DNA of 64,000 nucleotides from Mycolicibacter engbaekii (GCF_002101585.1 NZ_LQOT01000040.1:62001-126000), one strand, 5' to 3'. Positions 10,490-19,838 are shown, counted from the stretch's first letter. Numbers and translations: made by a program. Notes: generated by a model not told the origin, from the letters alone.

Positions 10490-11788
10490 TCACCGACGTT
10501 CCAGTAGTTCACTTTGCGGTGCGGAATCTCGGATGGGCAGCATGGCGACCAATCCGGCGGCCAGCACAACCAGCAGTCCCCCGAGCCCGGCCCGGTCGGC
10601 CCCGAACAGGTCGACGAAGGTGAAGAACAGCGTCGGTGCCAGGAAGGTCGCCGCCCGCCCGGTGGTGGTGTAGAGCCCGAACGACAGTCCCTCCTTACCT
10701 GCGGGGCTCATCCGCAGCAGTAGCGTGCGCGCCGACGACTGGGTCGGGCCGATGAACAGGCTCAGCAAAAGGCCGCACACCCAGAACGTCAGCGGTCCCG
10801 ACAGCGCCAGCAACACCAGCCCGACCACGATCATCGACGCCAGCGAGCCGAGTATCACCGCCTTGGCACCGATGCGTTCGTCGAGCAGGCCGCCGAGCGC
10901 CGCCCCGACGGCGGCCAACGTGCTGGCCGTCACTCCGAACAACAGCACGTTCGCCGCCGAGATGCCGTACACGTTGACGCCCAACACCGCCCCGAAAGCC
11001 ACCACCCCGGTAAGCCCGTCCCGGAACACCGCACTGGCCAACAGGTAGTAGACGATGTTGCGGTCACGGCGCCATTCGCCGACCAGGTCGGCTCGAAGCT
11101 GGCGGAATCCTCCCGGCGCGACCTGCGCAACATCGACCGCGGGGCCATCGGTCGATTTCGGCTTCGCCCTCAGCAATGGCAGCGCAAATACCAAGAACCA
11201 CGCCGCGGTCAGCAGCATCGCCGCCCGCACGTTCACCCCATCTGCAGTCGGCAGACCCAACACACCGACGGTCGGCCCCTCCCCGGCGACGAAACCCACG
11301 TAGACCATGAGCAGCAGTGCCACACTGCCGAGATAACCGGCGGCCAAACCGAAGCCGGAGACTCTGCCCGCGTTCTGCGGGGTGGTGACCAACCGCAATG
11401 TCGCGTTGTAGGGGACGGTGGCCAGGTCACTGGAGGCCGCCGTCACGGCCAACAGCACCAGGCCCGGCCAGAGGTAACGGGGGTCGTTGCGGATCAGACT
11501 CATCGACGCGGTCAGTCCTGCAACCGTCAGGCTCAGCACGATCAGTGCCCGCCGCCGCCGGCTGGGTTCGGTGATCGCGCTGCCGGTCAGTGGGGCCAGC
11601 AGCGCGACCGCGATCCCGGCAACGGCCATCGCGCGCCCCAGCCAACTGGCCGCCGACGTACCGGAGCTCGCCCCGACCGATGCGGTCAGATAGACCGAGA
11701 AAACGAAGGTGATGGTGATTGCGTTCAGGCCGGTGGCTCCGCAGTCCCAGAGCGCCCACGCCAACCAAGGGGGTTTCCGCACGGGCAC
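10490..11788 (-). CDS. MFS transporter, UMF1-like
   Basis: This is a polytopic membrane protein of about 432 residues with roughly twelve hydrophobic segments. It begins RKPPWLAWALWDCGATGLNA and continues TFVFSVYLTASVG, the N-terminal pattern of UMF1/Atg22-like major facilitator proteins. I start it at GTG 11788. A longer frame reaching 11890 would overlap the upstream glycosyltransferase and adds only a low-complexity leader. It follows that gene by 25 nt and precedes the PKS by 92 nt, all on the same strand, so co-transcription with either is possible. It is the first gene that breaks the conserved order downstream of the Rv0051-like gene, so I count it as the edge of the accessory lipid locus. 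The substrate cannot be told from the sequence; a part in lipid precursor transport is only a guess from position. Confidence 0.85.
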   Translation of the reverse strand: MPVRKPPWLAWALWDCGATGLNAITITFVFSVYLTASVGASSGTSAASWLGRAMAVAGIAVALLAPLTGSAITEPSRRRRALIVLSLTVAGLTASMSLIRNDPRYLWPGLVLLAVTAASSDLATVPYNATLRLVTTPQNAGRVSGFGLAAGYLGSVALLLMVYVGFVAGEGPTVGVLGLPTADGVNVRAAMLLTAAWFLVFALPLLRAKPKSTDGPAVDVAQVAPGGFRQLRADLVGEWRRDRNIVYYLLASAVFRDGLTGVVAFGAVLGVNVYGISAANVLLFGVTASTLAAVGAALGGLLDERIGAKAVILGSLASMIVVGLVLLALSGPLTFWVCGLLLSLFIGPTQSSARTLLLRMSPAGKEGLSFGLYTTTGRAATFLAPTLFFTFVDLFGADRAGLGGLLVVLAAGLVAMLPIRDSAPQSELLERR

Positions 11789-11813
11789 AAACCCTATAGC
11801 TGACGTGCCGCCG

Positions 11814-13436
11814 CTACCGCCCCGGTTCCCGGTGGACTGGTACCGCAGACTTGGGCCGTAACCAGGCCGGAAGCCAGTCCGGGGGCGCATCGGCCGCGCC
11901 GTCGAAAGAACCGCCCGCCGGGTCGTCGGCCCACCCGTGTGCCCGTACCAGATCCTGTTGCGGCCGGTAGATCTGCCGAATCACCAACGCGCACAACACC
12001 AGCACCGCCAGGTCGCGCACCAGCACCGTGCTGGTGAACCACTGTTCGGGCAGGCTGCGGTCGGAAACGCTGTAGAGGTAGTACATCCGCGGCACCCAGA
12101 CCAGCGCATCGACGGTCATCCAGGCCAGCAGCAGCCGGCGGTGTGGCAGCGCCAACACCGCCAGCGGCACCAGCCACAACGAGAACTGCGGGCTCCACAC
12201 CTTGCTGGTCAGCAGGAACGCCGCAACCACCAGGAACGCCAGCTGCGCCACCCGCGGGCGCCGGGGTGCGGTCAGCGCGATATAGCCGATCCCCAGGCAG
12301 CACAGCGCGAACAGCGCGGCCACCACGCCGTTGAGCACCGCCGGCGGCTGCCACAGTCCCAGGTCGCCGTCGAACCCCTGCCAGCCCGTCAACGACCGCA
12401 CCACGTTGTACAGCGAATCCATGTCGTCGCCGCGACGCGAGTTGAGCCGGAAGAATTCACTCCAGCCGCGCGGCGCGAACACCAGGATCGGCAGGTTGAC
12501 CGCCAGCCAGCTCAGCGCCGCCGCCGCTGTGGTGCGGCCGGCCTCCCGCAGCCGGCCGGTGCGCACCCCCAGCACCAACAGCGGGAACAACAGCAGCACC
12601 GGGTAGAGCTTGGCGGCCACGCCCAGGCCGAGCAGCACCCCGGCGGCCGTCGGCTTCCGCCGCGCCCACGCCAACAGGCCCGCCCCGGCGAACGCGACGG
12701 CCAGTGCGTCGAAGTTGGTGAAGATCTGGAAGATCACCAGCGGCGACGCCGCCACCAGCGCGGCATCCCAGATGCGCCGGCCGGCCAGCCCCGCGGTGGA
12801 CCACACCGTCGCCAGCCAGGCCAGGGCCAGACCCAGCGCGACGACGTCGAAGAACACCACCACCTCGGCGACCCCGCTGAGCGCCGGGATCTTCACCACC
12901 TTGGTGATGGCCGTGTACGTCTTGGCCAGGGCCATCGCCCCGTACTGGTACAGGCCGGTCAGCACCGGATATTCCATGTAGCGCACGGCCGGCAGCCCGT
13001 CGTAGCGGATCTGCTCCTTGCCGGAGGAGTCCTTCTCCACCCAGCTGGACTTGTAGGGAAACTTGCCCTCGTCCAGCAGCTCCGCGGTATAGAGCGGCAC
13101 CACATCGGAGTAGCAGAGCTGGAAGTACGCGCGCTCGTGGTCCCAGTTGGCCACCCGCTGATCCGGGCTACCGCTTCCGGTGCTCTGCAGGCACGGCGAC
13201 TTGGTGGTCCAGCCCAGGGCCAAGAACAGCACGGCGATCAAAAACATCACCCGAAGCGGTGTCATGAACCTGGTGCGCCCGATCAGCGCATGACGCCCCA
13301 CCGGTCCCCCGATGGTGTTGGACAGCGCGTGCCCGATGACGTCGGTGCGGCTGGGGCAGTCCCGGTCGTCAGCACTGCGCAGGTCGGCCGCCAACGGACG
13401 CGGCGAGCAGACCGCGCGTTCGCCGGTTTCTGTCAC
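11814..13436 (-). CDS. Polyprenyl-phosphate-dependent mannosyltransferase-like GT87 protein (Rv0051-like)
   Basis: This integral membrane protein of 540 residues has about ten hydrophobic segments and belongs to the GT-C glycosyltransferases of the GT87/DUF2029 type, the class that includes mycobacterial mannosyltransferases using polyprenyl-phosphomannose. Shared stretches with Rv0051 include SPRPLAADLRSADDRDCPS, RYMEYPVLTG, FTNFDALAVAFA and APRGWSEFFRLN. The start is GTG 13436, which overlaps the stop of the upstream ponA paralog as GTGA, so the two are translationally coupled. A longer open frame to 13745 is antisense-like, Pro/Gly-rich sequence inside the PBP gene and I discount it. The linkage to ponA is conserved in mycobacteria and suggests a part in the cell envelope. 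Donor, acceptor and linkage cannot be read from the sequence. Confidence 0.88.
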   Translation of the reverse strand: MTETGERAVCSPRPLAADLRSADDRDCPSRTDVIGHALSNTIGGPVGRHALIGRTRFMTPLRVMFLIAVLFLALGWTTKSPCLQSTGSGSPDQRVANWDHERAYFQLCYSDVVPLYTAELLDEGKFPYKSSWVEKDSSGKEQIRYDGLPAVRYMEYPVLTGLYQYGAMALAKTYTAITKVVKIPALSGVAEVVVFFDVVALGLALAWLATVWSTAGLAGRRIWDAALVAASPLVIFQIFTNFDALAVAFAGAGLLAWARRKPTAAGVLLGLGVAAKLYPVLLLFPLLVLGVRTGRLREAGRTTAAAALSWLAVNLPILVFAPRGWSEFFRLNSRRGDDMDSLYNVVRSLTGWQGFDGDLGLWQPPAVLNGVVAALFALCCLGIGYIALTAPRRPRVAQLAFLVVAAFLLTSKVWSPQFSLWLVPLAVLALPHRRLLLAWMTVDALVWVPRMYYLYSVSDRSLPEQWFTSTVLVRDLAVLVLCALVIRQIYRPQQDLVRAHGWADDPAGGSFDGAADAPPDWLPAWLRPKSAVPVHREPGR

Positions 13437-15790
13437 GGCTGCACCCCCGGTGCCGGTGGGGGCAGCGGCGGCGGCGGAAGTGGCGGCGGCGGCGGTGGCG
13501 GGAACAGTTCCGGCATCGGGAATCCCGGCGGCCCCGGCGGCGGCTCGGCGCCGTCCGGTGGGGGCGCCGGCGGCGGCGCATCCCACACCGGTGCGCGCAG
13601 GGGCGCCGACCTCGGCGCACCGGCGAAGCCGCCGATCTCGGACGGTTTCGGGAACGCGACGATCGGATCGCCCGACAGGGCGCCGTCCATGCTGGCCTTC
13701 CAGATGTCCCCCGGCAGGCCCGCGCCGTAGATGGGGCCGCCCCACTTGTTGGTCAGCGGTTCGGTGCCACTGGCGGTGCCCACCCAGACCGCGGTCGACA
13801 ACGTGGGCGTATAGCCCACCATCCAGGCGTCGCGGTTGGCGCCGGTGTCACCGAGCTGGGTGGTACCGGTCTTGGCGGCGGCCGGTCGCCCCCCGGCCAG
13901 GCTGTGCCCGCCCGACCAGCTGGGGATCGCCTTCATGGCGTCGGTCACGTTGTCGGCAACGGCTGCGGGAATCCGATGCTCACCGGCGGGCGTGCTGTCG
14001 AAGAGCACCCGGTTGTCCGGTCCGACGACCTTCTGGATGAAATGCGGGCGGTGGTACACCCCCGAGGCGGCCAGAGTGGCGTACGCCGAGGCCATGTCGA
14101 TCACGCGGGTCTGGTACTGGCCGAGCACGATCCCATTGTTGGGCGGGCCGCCGCGGCCGTCCTCGGACAGGGTGAACGCGACGCCGGGAAAGCTCGTGGC
14201 GATCCCGGCCTGGTGCGCGGCTTCGGCGACGTCTTCGGGGCCGTTCCGGAGTTTGAGCATCAGTCGGTAATAGGACGTGTTGAGTGACCGTTTGAGTGCC
14301 TCGGCAATGTTGCACACCCCGCAGCTGGCGCCCCCCACATTACTGATCTTGATCCCCCCGACCTTCAACGGCGAGCTGTCCACCCGATAGCCCAGCCCGA
14401 TCCCCTGTTTCAACGCAGCCACCAACGCGAACACCTTGAACGACGAGCCGGTCTGCAAACCCGCCTGGGCGAAGTCGAAGCCGCCCGCTTCCGCACCACC
14501 GTAGTAGGCCAGCACCGCACCGTCGCGGGGGTCGATGGAGACCACCGCGGTCCGCAGCGACGGCTTCTGCCCCGCCATGGCCGACGTGACCGCCTTCTCC
14601 ACGGCCCGCTGCGCCTTCATGTCGATCGTGGTGGTGATGCGCAGTCCCTCCATGTTCAGGGCCTGCTCGTCGATGTGGAACAGGTCGAGCAGTTCTTCGG
14701 TGACCCGGCGCTGAATCAGTCCCCTTGGCCCCCATGCCTGGTCGGCGTTACGGGCCTGATCCGGCGGGATGGTGGCCGGAAAGCTCTGCCTGGCCCGCTC
14801 GCTGAGTGTCAGGGCGCCGGTCTCGACCATGCCGTCGAGCACCCAGTTCCAGCGCTCGCGGACCAGACCGGGGTTGATCGCCGGATCCAGCGTGGACGGC
14901 CGCTGTATCACCGCCGCCAGCAACGCGCCTTCGGAGACGGTGAGGTCCTCGACGCGCTTGTCGAAGTACGCCCGCGCCGCCGCGGAGATCCCATAGGTGG
15001 TGCGCCCGAAGTAGATGATGTTGAGGTATGCCTCCAGCACCTCGTCTTTGGGCCACTCCTGGCTCATCTTGGCCGCGATGACGAGTTCTTTGCCCTTGCG
15101 GACCAATCCCCCGACGCCGACTCGTTCCGAGCCCACCAATGCGTTCTTGACGTACTGCTGGGTGATGGTCGATCCGCCCTGGGTGTCCCCGCCGAGCAGA
15201 TTGTTCCTGACTGCCCGCACCAGCCCCGTGACGGAGAACCCGGCGTTGGTGTAGAAGTCGCGATCCTCAGCGGCCAGCACCGCGTCACGCACGTGGACCG
15301 GTACTCGGTCCAGGCTGATGTCGATCCGGTTGCCATCCGGCGGAACGATTTTCGCCAGCTCGGTGCCGTCGGCGGCAAGGATTGTCGACACCTGACTGGT
15401 GGGGATGTCGCCCGGCTCGGGGATGTCCACGGCCCGGTAGGCCATTGCGAAGATGATGGTGGGCGCCGCCACCAGCATCACGGCGCTCATGTAGAGGCCC
15501 CACCGGATCCACTGCCAGCTCCAGCGCCGCCGGTCCTCGGGTTCGGCCGCGCGCTCGGCGCCCGGGTGGGCCGGCCCGCAGGTGTTGTCGTCGTCGGGGC
15601 GCGGCCGCTCCATGGCGGCCTTGACCACTTCGAGGCGCTGCTGCAGGTCCGCGTCGTCGTCCGTGCCCTGCGCGCAGGGCTCGGGCTGCACGCGCTGCGA
15701 TGGGGCATCCGGTGCGGCGTCCGTGGTCGTCAGAAAAAGCTCGTCGTCAGCGCTGTGGATTCCCGGCGCTGACGGGCGGTGCGTTGTCAC
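13433..15790 (-). CDS. Second class A penicillin-binding protein (PonA1 paralog)
   Basis: This is a bifunctional murein synthase of 785 residues with a short cytoplasmic tail, one membrane anchor (about 105-130), a GT51 glycosyltransferase domain and a penicillin-binding transpeptidase domain. The GT51 motifs are EDRDFYTNAGFS and GGSTITQQYVKN. The transpeptidase motifs are SSFK (the SxxK nucleophile), SLN and KTGT. The C-terminal tail is a Pro/Gly-rich run with polyproline stretches. It is closely similar to the next gene upstream, which matches M. tuberculosis PonA1 better, so this is a tandem duplicate that has diverged mainly in the cytoplasmic N-terminus, the tail, and one- or two-residue changes in the GT domain. 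All catalytic motifs are intact, so it is probably active. It is coupled to the downstream GT87 gene by a GTGA overlap. Confidence 0.95.
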   Translation of the reverse strand: MTTHRPSAPGIHSADDELFLTTTDAAPDAPSQRVQPEPCAQGTDDDADLQQRLEVVKAAMERPRPDDDNTCGPAHPGAERAAEPEDRRRWSWQWIRWGLYMSAVMLVAAPTIIFAMAYRAVDIPEPGDIPTSQVSTILAADGTELAKIVPPDGNRIDISLDRVPVHVRDAVLAAEDRDFYTNAGFSVTGLVRAVRNNLLGGDTQGGSTITQQYVKNALVGSERVGVGGLVRKGKELVIAAKMSQEWPKDEVLEAYLNIIYFGRTTYGISAAARAYFDKRVEDLTVSEGALLAAVIQRPSTLDPAINPGLVRERWNWVLDGMVETGALTLSERARQSFPATIPPDQARNADQAWGPRGLIQRRVTEELLDLFHIDEQALNMEGLRITTTIDMKAQRAVEKAVTSAMAGQKPSLRTAVVSIDPRDGAVLAYYGGAEAGGFDFAQAGLQTGSSFKVFALVAALKQGIGLGYRVDSSPLKVGGIKISNVGGASCGVCNIAEALKRSLNTSYYRLMLKLRNGPEDVAEAAHQAGIATSFPGVAFTLSEDGRGGPPNNGIVLGQYQTRVIDMASAYATLAASGVYHRPHFIQKVVGPDNRVLFDSTPAGEHRIPAAVADNVTDAMKAIPSWSGGHSLAGGRPAAAKTGTTQLGDTGANRDAWMVGYTPTLSTAVWVGTASGTEPLTNKWGGPIYGAGLPGDIWKASMDGALSGDPIVAFPKPSEIGGFAGAPRSAPLRAPVWDAPPPAPPPDGAEPPPGPPGFPMPELFPPPPPPPLPPPPLPPPAPGVQP

Positions 15791-15981
15791 CGCCGGCCGC
15801 GATGTCTCCGCGGGTCAGAGTCGGGCGGGCAGGCCTCCACCATTCCTGGCCGGGTGTCACCCGGCGCGCCGAACGACGAAGTGCTCAGCAGCCCGTTTCG
15901 CACCCCGCGTCGCTGCATTCGCATGGCGACCAGCCTACGTGCGTGCAGGCAACGTCGCGTTGAATCCTGATCACGAACGCA

Positions 15982-18456
15982 CTACGGCACCGGCGGTGGC
16001 GGCTCGGCCGGCGGCGGGGCCCCCGGCTCGGAAACCGCCGGCGCAGGCGCGGGCGGGGCGACCTGAATCGTGGTGGGCGGTCCGATCGGAATGGTGATGC
16101 CCGGGGCGATCTCGATCGTCGGCTGAATGACGGTTTCGGTCGGCGGCGGCGGGCCGTCCTCCACCGGCGGCGGGGGTGGCGGCGCCGCCGGGACGCCCGC
16201 GTACCCGCCGATCTCGGTGGGCGTGGGGAACGACTCGTTGGGGGTGCCCTGCAGGGCCCCGTCCATGGTGGCCTTCCAGATGTCCGCCGGAATGCTCGCG
16301 CCGTAGACCGGACCGCCCCACTGGTTCACCAGGGGCTCGTCTCCCCCGGTGGTGCCCACCCAGACCGCGGTCGACAACGACGGCGTGTAACCGACCATCC
16401 AGCCGTCCCGGTTGGCCCCGGTGTCGCCCAGCTGCGTGGTTCCGGTCTTGGCCGCCGACGGCCGTCCGCCGGCCAGGTTGTGCCCACGCGACCAGGCGGC
16501 GATGGGCTGCATGGCCGCGGTGACGTTGTCGGCCACCGCCTTGGGGATGCGCTGCTCGCCGGTGTCTTCGGCGTTCTTCGCGTCGAAGAGCACCCGGCCG
16601 TCCGCGCTGACCACCTTCTCCACGAAGTGCGGCGGGTGGTAGACCCCCGAGGCCGCCAAGGTCGCGTAAGCGGAGGCCATGTCGATCACCCGGGTTTGGT
16701 ACTGGCCCAGCACCACACCGCCTTCGGGCGGTCCCCCGTCCTGGGACAGGGTGTGCGGCACGCCCGGGAAGCTCTTGGCCACGCCGGCCTGATGCGCCGC
16801 GTCGGCGACGTCCTGTGCCCCGTTCTTGAGCTTGAGCATCAGCCGGTAATAGGCGGTGTTCAGCGAGCGCTTGAGAGCCTCGGCGATGTTGCAGACACCG
16901 CAGCTCTCGCCCTCGGAGTTGGTGATCTTGGTACGCCCGTTGTCCAGCGTCAGCGGGGAGCTGTCGATCTGGTAGCCCAGCCCGATGCCCTGCTCGAGTG
17001 CGGCCACCAGTGCGAACACTTTGAACGACGACCCGGTCTGCAGCCCGGCCTGGGCGAAGTCGAACCCGGTGGCATCCGAGCCCCCGTAGTAGGCGCGCAC
17101 CCCGCCGTCACGCGGGTCGATGGACACGACCGCGGAGCGCATGTTGGGGATCTGGTCTTTGAGGTAGGTGGCCACCGCGTCCTCGGCGGCTTTCTGCGCC
17201 TCGGGATCGATGGTGCTGGTGATCTGCAGGCCCTGGGTGTTGAGGGTCTGCTCGTCGATGTTGAACAGCTCCAGCAGCTCCCGGGTGACCTGCCGCTGGA
17301 TCAGCCCGTTGGGCCCGGTGGTGATGTTCTGCGCGCGGGCCAGCTCGGGGGACACCGTGACCGGGAACTCCTGTGCCGCACGCTCGGCGGCCGACAGGGC
17401 GCCGGTCTCCACCATCCCGTCGAGCACCCAGTTCCACCGGTCCAGGGCACCTTCGGGATCCACTGCGGGATCCAGGGTCGAGGGACGCTGGATCAACGCG
17501 GCCAGCAACGCGCCCTCCGCGATGTCGAGTTGCTCGACGGGCTTGTCGAAGTAGGCCCGCGTCGCCGCGGCGATCCCGTAGGCGCCGCGCCCGAAGTAGA
17601 TGATGTTCAGATAGGCCTGCAGCACATCGTCTTTGCGCCACGCGCTGGACATCTTGGTGGCGATCACCAGCTCTTTGGCCTTGCGGACCAATCCGCCCAT
17701 ACCGGCGCGCTCGGATCCGACCAGCGCGTTTTTGACGTACTGCTGGGTGATCGTCGATCCACCCTGGGTGTCGCCACCGAAGATGTTGTTCTTGATCGCG
17801 CGCAGGAATCCCGAAACCGAGAACCCGGGGTTGGAGTAGAAGTCGCGATCCTCGGCGGCCAGCACCGCGTTACGCACGTACACCGGCACCTGGGAGATGT
17901 CGATGTCGACGCGATTGCCTTCCGGCGGCACGATCTTGGCGAGTTCGGATCCGTCGCTGGCCAGGATCGTCGAGACCTGGTTGGTCCGGATGTCGCCCGG
18001 CGAGGGCACATCGGTGATCGAGTAGGCCATCCCGAAGGTGATCACGGGCAGCAGCAGCATCACCGCTGCGGCGATATAGCAGCCGCGGCGGATCCACCTC
18101 CAGTTCGGCGGATGCCGCCGCAGCCACTCCAGGGGATTGGGCGCAGCGGGCCGGGCGGCATGACCGGACGGCGCGGGACGCCGCGGGGGCGGCGTGGCCG
18201 GCGTGGCCGGCTTGGTCGGCGGCGGCTCGCGCCGCGGGACCCGTGCGCTCAGCGCAGGCTCGCGTTGCGGTGCCGCTCCGTCCAGGGCCGCCTTGACGGC
18301 GTCGATCGGATCACGCAGGTCGGCAGTCACCGCGTCGTCGACGGCGGGGATGATCGTGGTCTGCCGGTCATCGGGCTCCGCCGGTGGACGTCGGTCGCCA
18401 GCGTTCCAGGACTGGGCCGAGCCAGGGTCGGACCCGTCGTCGTAATGCCTACTCAC
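15982..18456 (-). CDS. ponA1: Bifunctional penicillin-binding protein PonA1
   Basis: This is a class A PBP of 824 residues that polymerises and cross-links peptidoglycan at the cytoplasmic membrane. The order is a Pro/Arg-rich cytoplasmic tail (about 1-130), a membrane anchor near 133-155, GT51 with EDRDFYSNPGFS and GGSTITQQYVKN, and a transpeptidase with SSFK, SLN and KTGT. It ends in an extracytoplasmic proline-rich tail containing VIQPTIEIAPGITIPIGPPT, a stretch also found in M. tuberculosis PonA1. That match makes this copy, not its downstream neighbour, the probable ortholog. The ATG at 18456 lies 8 nt inside the end of the DUF5318 gene, so the two are coupled. In mycobacteria the cytoplasmic tail is a known target of Ser/Thr kinases; Thr-rich stretches here are compatible, but no site is assigned. 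Confidence 0.97.
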   Translation of the reverse strand: MSRHYDDGSDPGSAQSWNAGDRRPPAEPDDRQTTIIPAVDDAVTADLRDPIDAVKAALDGAAPQREPALSARVPRREPPPTKPATPATPPPRRPAPSGHAARPAAPNPLEWLRRHPPNWRWIRRGCYIAAAVMLLLPVITFGMAYSITDVPSPGDIRTNQVSTILASDGSELAKIVPPEGNRVDIDISQVPVYVRNAVLAAEDRDFYSNPGFSVSGFLRAIKNNIFGGDTQGGSTITQQYVKNALVGSERAGMGGLVRKAKELVIATKMSSAWRKDDVLQAYLNIIYFGRGAYGIAAATRAYFDKPVEQLDIAEGALLAALIQRPSTLDPAVDPEGALDRWNWVLDGMVETGALSAAERAAQEFPVTVSPELARAQNITTGPNGLIQRQVTRELLELFNIDEQTLNTQGLQITSTIDPEAQKAAEDAVATYLKDQIPNMRSAVVSIDPRDGGVRAYYGGSDATGFDFAQAGLQTGSSFKVFALVAALEQGIGLGYQIDSSPLTLDNGRTKITNSEGESCGVCNIAEALKRSLNTAYYRLMLKLKNGAQDVADAAHQAGVAKSFPGVPHTLSQDGGPPEGGVVLGQYQTRVIDMASAYATLAASGVYHPPHFVEKVVSADGRVLFDAKNAEDTGEQRIPKAVADNVTAAMQPIAAWSRGHNLAGGRPSAAKTGTTQLGDTGANRDGWMVGYTPSLSTAVWVGTTGGDEPLVNQWGGPVYGASIPADIWKATMDGALQGTPNESFPTPTEIGGYAGVPAAPPPPPPVEDGPPPPTETVIQPTIEIAPGITIPIGPPTTIQVAPPAPAPAVSEPGAPPPAEPPPPVP

Positions 18457-18874
18457 TGGCGGTACGGGCTCCGCCGCGTGCCGTGCGCCGACCGCGCGAT
18501 CCCTTGGGCGGGCGGGCGATGCCCAGCACGTAGGACTTCACCAGATGATTCCAGCTGCAGGTGCGGCAGACCTCGACCACGTGCACCGAGAACTCCGGGT
18601 AACGGGTGGCCAACAACACCAATTCCTCGGCCGAGCGCGCCGAACCGGAGACCGGTCCGAGATGATCGCCGTAGACCCACGACACCAGCGTGAGCTGCTC
18701 TTTGCGGCAGATGGGGCAGACCACCGCGCTCTGCTTGCCGTGGTACTTCGCGGCCCGCAGCAGATACGGGTTGGCGTCGCAGACTTCGGAGACCCCGGTG
18801 CGTCCGGAATAGACCTCGGCCAGCAGGGAACGGCGCCGGAGCGCGTAGTCCACTATCTGTCGCTGCAATCGCAC
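18449..18874 (-). CDS. DUF5318 protein (Rv0049-like)
   Basis: This is a soluble protein of 141 residues with no signal peptide. It carries two CxxC pairs, VVCPICRKEQL and EVCRTCSWNHL, which look like a small zinc ribbon. Stretches such as YALRRRSLLAEVYSGRTGVSEVCDANPYLLRAAKYHG match the family next to ponA1 in mycobacteria, and the C-terminus is Arg/Gly-rich. No function is established that I know of. It overlaps the start of ponA1 by 8 nt and is divergent from the DUF1707 gene, so it is probably the first gene of the ponA operon. A role linked to peptidoglycan synthesis is inference from position only. Confidence 0.88.
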   Translation of the reverse strand: MRLQRQIVDYALRRRSLLAEVYSGRTGVSEVCDANPYLLRAAKYHGKQSAVVCPICRKEQLTLVSWVYGDHLGPVSGSARSAEELVLLATRYPEFSVHVVEVCRTCSWNHLVKSYVLGIARPPKGSRGRRTARGGARTASE

Positions 18875-18973
18875 GCTGACCAGAGTACGTCGGGTACTCG
18901 CGGGCCGTGGCGATCAACGCCCCGAACCGGCCACAACCGGCGGATTCGTGATCACCGCGGGGCACGATTCTTT

Positions 18974-18979
18974 TACTAT
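18974..18979 (+). promoter_or_regulatory. Candidate -10 element for a leaderless transcript
   Basis: TACTAT lies 7 nt before the GTG at 18987. This is the spacing at which a mycobacterial TAnnnT -10 would place transcription start on the start codon. It supports GTG 18987 over the upstream ATG 18948, which would lie before the promoter. Confidence 0.5.
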
Positions 18980-18986
18980 CGTCGCC

Positions 18987-19838
18987 GTGGCAACGCGACA
19001 GACCGCAGGCACCCGAGCCAAAGACAGTGACCGCGAAGACGTCTGTCGAATTCTGGACAGCGCCCTCGCCGACGGACAGCTGTCCAGCGCCGAGCATCAG
19101 GAACGGATCCGCGCGGCAACCCGGGCCGTGACCCTTGGCGACCTTTACGCGCTGGTCAGCGACCTGCAGGCCCAGGCCGCGCCGGTCAAGCTGCCCACCC
19201 TGCACGCCCCGTCGAAGTTCGCCGAGCACGGTGCCGCGCTCAAGGCGCTGGGCGCACTGGCCGGCGCGCTGCTGGTCGGGATGGTCCTGGGCTGGGCGCT
19301 GTACGGAAACACCAGCTCTCCGCTGAACTTCACCTCCGACCCGGGAGCCAAGGCGGACGGCGTCGCGCCGGTGGTCCTGACCGCACCACGGCAGCTGCAG
19401 TCGCTCGGGGGGCTCACCGGCCTGCTGGAGCAGGCCCGGCAGAAGTTCGGCGACACCATGGGCTACCGGCTGGTGGTCTACCCGGATTACGCATCTTTCG
19501 AGCGGCCCGATCCGACCGAAGAGCGCCGCAAACTGGACTACCCCTACCGGGGCGGCTGGGACGACCCGTCCACCACATCCAAGGGCACCAATGACGTGCT
19601 GGTCGATGTGAGCGCCTTCGACCCCAAGGCCGCGGTCGGGATTCTGCGCGGGGGCGCTGAAACCCTCGGCATCAAGCCGGCCGACGTGAAAAGCACCTAT
19701 CTGATCGTCGATCCGGCCCGGGACCCGACGACCCCGGGGGCCCTGACGCTGTCGGTCTACATCTCCAGCGACTACGGCAGCGGCTACATCGCCTTCGCCG
19801 GCGACGGCACCGTCAAACGCATCAATTACCCCTCCTGA
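18987..19838 (+). CDS. DUF1707 membrane protein (Rv0048c-like)
   Basis: This protein of 283 residues starts with a DUF1707 module, RAKDSDREDVCRILDSALADG followed by LSSAEHQERIRAATRAVTLGDLYALVSDLQ. A single membrane helix follows (ALKALGALAGALLVGMVLGWALYG), then a C-terminal domain of about 170 residues, probably extracytoplasmic, with no recognised catalytic motif. The start GTG 18987 is supported by a TACTAT box 7 nt upstream. It is divergent from the DUF5318-ponA operon. DUF1707 is thought to be a small helical interaction module at the start of actinobacterial membrane proteins. The biological role is not known. Confidence 0.85.
   Translation: MATRQTAGTRAKDSDREDVCRILDSALADGQLSSAEHQERIRAATRAVTLGDLYALVSDLQAQAAPVKLPTLHAPSKFAEHGAALKALGALAGALLVGMVLGWALYGNTSSPLNFTSDPGAKADGVAPVVLTAPRQLQSLGGLTGLLEQARQKFGDTMGYRLVVYPDYASFERPDPTEERRKLDYPYRGGWDDPSTTSKGTNDVLVDVSAFDPKAAVGILRGGAETLGIKPADVKSTYLIVDPARDPTTPGALTLSVYISSDYGSGYIAFAGDGTVKRINYPS

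Noticed and set aside
11937..13730. A plus-strand frame of 597 codons antisense to the GT87 gene
   Set aside because: Translation is His/Gln/Arg-rich low complexity and the opposite strand encodes a clear membrane protein.
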